From the NCBI GenBank assembly GCA_015654675.1, contig JAATGM010000032.1, positions 1 to 64,000 of the forward strand: a DNA stretch of 64,000 nucleotides, given 5' to 3'. The position numbers were made by a program, and so were the translations under genes. Source of the stretch: Planctomycetota bacterium. GTDB taxonomy: Bacteria > Planctomycetota > Phycisphaerae > UBA1845 > UTPLA1. Below are positions 61,571-64,000 of the stretch, piece by piece (the stretch's first letter is position 1; the number at the start of each line of letters is the position of its first letter). Below the pieces are notes generated by a model. The model saw only the letters and a list, made by a program, of their open reading frames with translations, did not search any database and was not told the DNA's origin.

Positions 61571-62962
61571 TTACATGAGCGGTTTACCGATCATGTCGCC
61601 CGGAATCGGCTGCCCGAGCATCTTGAGGATCGTCGGCGCAACGTCATACAGGCTCGGCCCGTCGACATGCCCACGAGCGGATAGTGACGGGTGCGAGAGA
61701 ATGTACATCCCGAGTTGCGCGTGGTTGGCGTCGTCTGGGCCGGTGTCGTTTTCGAAGGTGTAAATGCTCGGATTGCCGACGGTTCCCACGCTCCGCCAGT
61801 GGAGGTCTCCGAAAATGGTCACCAGATCCGGCGGCACGCCGTTTACCTTTCGATAGATGTCCTGCGGCTTGTAGACGCGAGTTCCAATCGACTCGCCGTT
61901 GGGGCCGGGAAGCGCCTCGAGCTTAGCGATCAGCTCAGTGCGAACCGTCTCGTAGTCTTCTTTCGCAATCACGCCGTGCGGCTCGCGACCGCGCACGTTG
62001 AGAAAACACCGCCCGTAGTAGCCACCCTCGCCCCATGCCCTGGTCTTCGACCAGTCCACCATGTCGAAACTGAACTTGGTCGGCTTGCTCACCGGCTGCT
62101 TCAGGACCATGTACCCCTCCCGAATCAGCCAGTCGTTGAAGCAGATTCCGCCATCCATTCGTTTCGCGCCATGATCCGAAACGACCATGATTGCAGTTCG
62201 TTGCGGATCGATTGATTCAATCAGGTCGCCGATCAGGCCATCGAGGTGGATGTAGTACTTCTCGATCGCGTGCTCAAACTTGTTTCCGGGTTGGTAGCGG
62301 TGATGTTGCGTGTCGTGATATTGCCAGAATCCATGGTGGATTCGATCGGTGCCCATTTCGACCATCCAGAGCAGGTCCCACGGCTGAGTTCGCGCTAGAT
62401 GATCGACCACCTTGAATCGCCGATCCGTCATCTGGTAAATCTGGTCCAGGAGCGGGGCTTTGTCGTCGCTGCGGAATCCCTTCACATCGACCATGTACTC
62501 GCCGACGAGATCGGCAATCGTCTTCTTGAGTTCTTTGGGAGCGGTGTAGTCGCTGTCGATTCCCGGCGTGAGGAAACACGTCACCATTGAGCCGCGCGGC
62601 GGGCGCGTGATCGGAAACGTTCCGGGAACGCCGACAATGATATTGTTCTTGCCGGCCGTCGAAAGCAGGTCCCAGACGCGCGGCTCCTTGACGGCCGTCG
62701 AGAGCGCAATGTCCAGCCCTTCGTAGGACCAATCGCGGCGATTCCGAAACCCGTAAATTCCGAGCGTTCCCGGGTCCTTGCTCGATGCCATGCACGACCA
62801 TGCCGGGACGGTGATTGGCGGAAGACAGCTGTTCAGTGTGCCCCAGGTTCCGTTCTGGCAGAGCCGGCGAAGATTCGGCATCTGCGCGAGCCAGGGCCCG
62901 AAAGCCAGCGACGGCTCGAAACAGTCCAACCCAATGACCGCGACTCGCTCAATGCGGGGCAT
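61571..62962 (-). CDS. Type I phosphodiesterase/nucleotide pyrophosphatase-like protein
   Basis: A 463-residue protein of the alkaline-phosphatase superfamily. The metal-binding and catalytic positions are visible: GLDCFEP (Asp13), PPITVPAW with the nucleophilic Thr, GTDRIHHGFWQYHD, VVSDHGAKRM and NHAQLGMYI. This matches the AP-endonuclease/NPP-like group which hydrolyses phosphodiesters or pyrophosphates. No signal peptide is apparent, so it may act in the cytoplasm. The ATG at 62962 is fixed by GGAGG eight bases upstream; a start 45 bases further up is less likely. Divergent from rho. Confidence 0.85.
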   Translation of the reverse strand: MPRIERVAVIGLDCFEPSLAFGPWLAQMPNLRRLCQNGTWGTLNSCLPPITVPAWSCMASSKDPGTLGIYGFRNRRDWSYEGLDIALSTAVKEPRVWDLLSTAGKNNIIVGVPGTFPITRPPRGSMVTCFLTPGIDSDYTAPKELKKTIADLVGEYMVDVKGFRSDDKAPLLDQIYQMTDRRFKVVDHLARTQPWDLLWMVEMGTDRIHHGFWQYHDTQHHRYQPGNKFEHAIEKYYIHLDGLIGDLIESIDPQRTAIMVVSDHGAKRMDGGICFNDWLIREGYMVLKQPVSKPTKFSFDMVDWSKTRAWGEGGYYGRCFLNVRGREPHGVIAKEDYETVRTELIAKLEALPGPNGESIGTRVYKPQDIYRKVNGVPPDLVTIFGDLHWRSVGTVGNPSIYTFENDTGPDDANHAQLGMYILSHPSLSARGHVDGPSLYDVAPTILKMLGQPIPGDMIGKPLM

Positions 62963-63044
62963 GCTGACATCCTCCGATGTGAATTGTCGGGCGACGGACA
63001 ACCACACGCAACCCGGCCCGCGATGCGCGGGCCGTGAAATCGGT

Positions 63045-63050
63045 TAGAGT
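63045..63050 (+). promoter_or_regulatory. Candidate -10 box before rho
   Basis: TAGAGT ends seven bases before the ATG at 63058, with no ribosome binding site and no clear -35. Confidence 0.3.
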
Positions 63051-63057
63051 CTTGCAC

Positions 63058-64000
63058 ATGGCAAACCCCCAACCGAACGAGGTCGCCGGTACCTTGGAGA
63101 AGGACGCTCGCGGCGGCGGATTTCTGCGAAGCACCACAAATAACTACGCGGTCATGCAGAATCATGCCTATGTTCCGCCCGAAATGGCCAAGGCCGAGCG
63201 CCTTCGCGGTGGCGAACACGTCGAAGCGATCGCCCGGCCTGATCCGAAAGGCCGCGGCGGGCCGCGCGTCTCGAAATTGCTTCGAGTCAACGGGCTGAAC
63301 CCGGCCGACGCTGCGGCGCATGCCGACTTCGGCGAATTGACCGTGATCGACCCGCGCGAACAGCTCCGTTTTTCAACAGAAGGCGGACCGGGATCCATGC
63401 GGGTGGTCGACCTGCTGACGCCGATCGGCAAGGGGCAGCGCGGCATCATCGTGGCCCCGCCACGCACCGGGAAAACCATACTTCTTCAGCAGTTAGCCAA
63501 GGCCGTGCAGATTAACCATCCCGAAGTTCTGCTGATGATGCTTCTGTTGGATGAGCGACCCGAAGAAGTCACCGAGATGCGCCGCAGCGTCACGGTGGAT
63601 GGAAACGGCTGGCACCTGGGCAAGCCGGAGGTCGTCTGGTCCACCAATGACAAGGATGCGTCCAATCACATTCGCATCGCCCGACTCATGATCGAAAAGG
63701 CCAAGCGGGCCACTGAGGCGGGACGCGACGTTTTGATCCTAATGGACTCTCTCACGCGCCTCAGCCGGGCGTTTAACACGTCCATGGGCAGCAGCGGCCG
63801 TACGATGACCGGCGGCCTCGACATTCGCGCGCTGATCGAACCCAAGGCCATCTTTGGCGCCGCCCGGAAAATCGAAAACGGCGGAAGCTTGACCATCATT
63901 GCTTCAACGCTGATCGAGACCGGCAGCCGGCAGGACGACTTCATCTTTCAGGAGTTCAAAGGAACTGGAAACATGGAGTTGGTTCTGACGCGTGAGCTTT
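63058..64000 (+). CDS. rho: Transcription termination factor Rho, N-terminal part (runs off the window)
   Basis: An open frame that leaves the window after about 314 codons. The RNA-binding CSD-like domain is GTLEKDARGGGFLRSTTNNY (about 11-30) with PPEMAKAERL; the motor domain has IGKGQRGIIVAPPRTGKT (Walker A), LLLDERPEEVTEM, VLILMDSLTRLSRAFNT and FIFQEFKGTGNMELVL. It lacks the helical Rho N-terminal domain (about 50 residues in E. coli); a GTG at 63034 would add only eight residues. Rho terminates untranslated transcripts. No ribosome binding site; a -10-like box lies seven bases before the ATG. Confidence 0.95.
   Translation, partial: MANPQPNEVAGTLEKDARGGGFLRSTTNNYAVMQNHAYVPPEMAKAERLRGGEHVEAIARPDPKGRGGPRVSKLLRVNGLNPADAAAHADFGELTVIDPREQLRFSTEGGPGSMRVVDLLTPIGKGQRGIIVAPPRTGKTILLQQLAKAVQINHPEVLLMMLLLDERPEEVTEMRRSVTVDGNGWHLGKPEVVWSTNDKDASNHIRIARLMIEKAKRATEAGRDVLILMDSLTRLSRAFNTSMGSSGRTMTGGLDIRALIEPKAIFGAARKIENGGSLTIIASTLIETGSRQDDFIFQEFKGTGNMELVLTREL

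Overview
The window is a GC-rich bacterial chromosome segment, most likely from a planctomycete and probably the Phycisphaerae side of the phylum. The reasons are: a 16S rRNA gene that ends in its own terminator with no 23S behind it; tandem membrane proteins ending in the CxxCGYDL...CPECG zinc ribbon typical of that group; secreted proteins with dockerin-like EF-hand tails, thrombospondin-3 repeats and a PEP-CTERM tail; a pair of planctomycete-type HTH/membrane proteins; and ECF sigma factors paired with membrane anti-sigma-like proteins. The assignment is inferred from content; no database search was run. I see no phage, insertion sequence, CRISPR array or tRNA.

Layout. 1-700: 3' end of 16S rRNA, UUCG hairpins and a strong terminator. 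721-8469: P-loop NTPase with pentapeptide repeats, an ECF sigma/anti-sigma pair, a MOSC protein, a lipoprotein, mutL and a small orphan gene. 8788-14624: secreted sugar-dehydrogenase-like protein, membrane glycosyltransferase, and the HTH/membrane pair. 14731-21459: six forward genes, mostly overlapping (pabB, pabC, a NIF3-family gene, a parvulin lipoprotein, squalene synthase, ispH), joining pABA/folate and isoprenoid synthesis. 21463-29351: HtrA-like protease and metallophosphoesterase, a MacB/LolCDE-like ABC exporter with a small lipoprotein, a serine hydrolase and a toxin-antitoxin pair. 29472-41481: zinc-ribbon membrane proteins, a PEP-CTERM protein, a TMTC-like TPR membrane protein, an RDD protein, dapF, two secreted proteins and nadA. 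41814-53271: a DUF2617-like gene, sppA with a large secreted partner, a methyltransferase-like gene, a second-type EF-G, a nitrilase/oxidoreductase/gpsA cluster, a micro-ORF and smpB. 53346-64000: a second ECF sigma module with a zinc-finger anti-sigma and a secreted PDZ protein, a lipoprotein, a PilT/PilU ATPase, a SulP transporter fused to beta-carbonic anhydrase, a promoter-equipped small secreted ORF, a phosphodiesterase family protein, and the start of rho.

Two start-site classes recur. Many genes have a clear Shine-Dalgarno (GGAGG/AGGAG, 5-8 nt before the start), which matches the visible anti-SD CCTCC at the 16S 3' end. A second set (mutL, nadA, smpB, rho, the RDD gene, the antitoxin and others) has no SD but a TANNNT -10-like box only 6-12 nt before the start codon, suggesting leaderless or very short-leader transcripts. 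Other points worth following: translational coupling of pABA genes with NIF3, the STAND-like NTPase with pentapeptide repeats, and the HTH protein with a membrane-spanning C-terminus.
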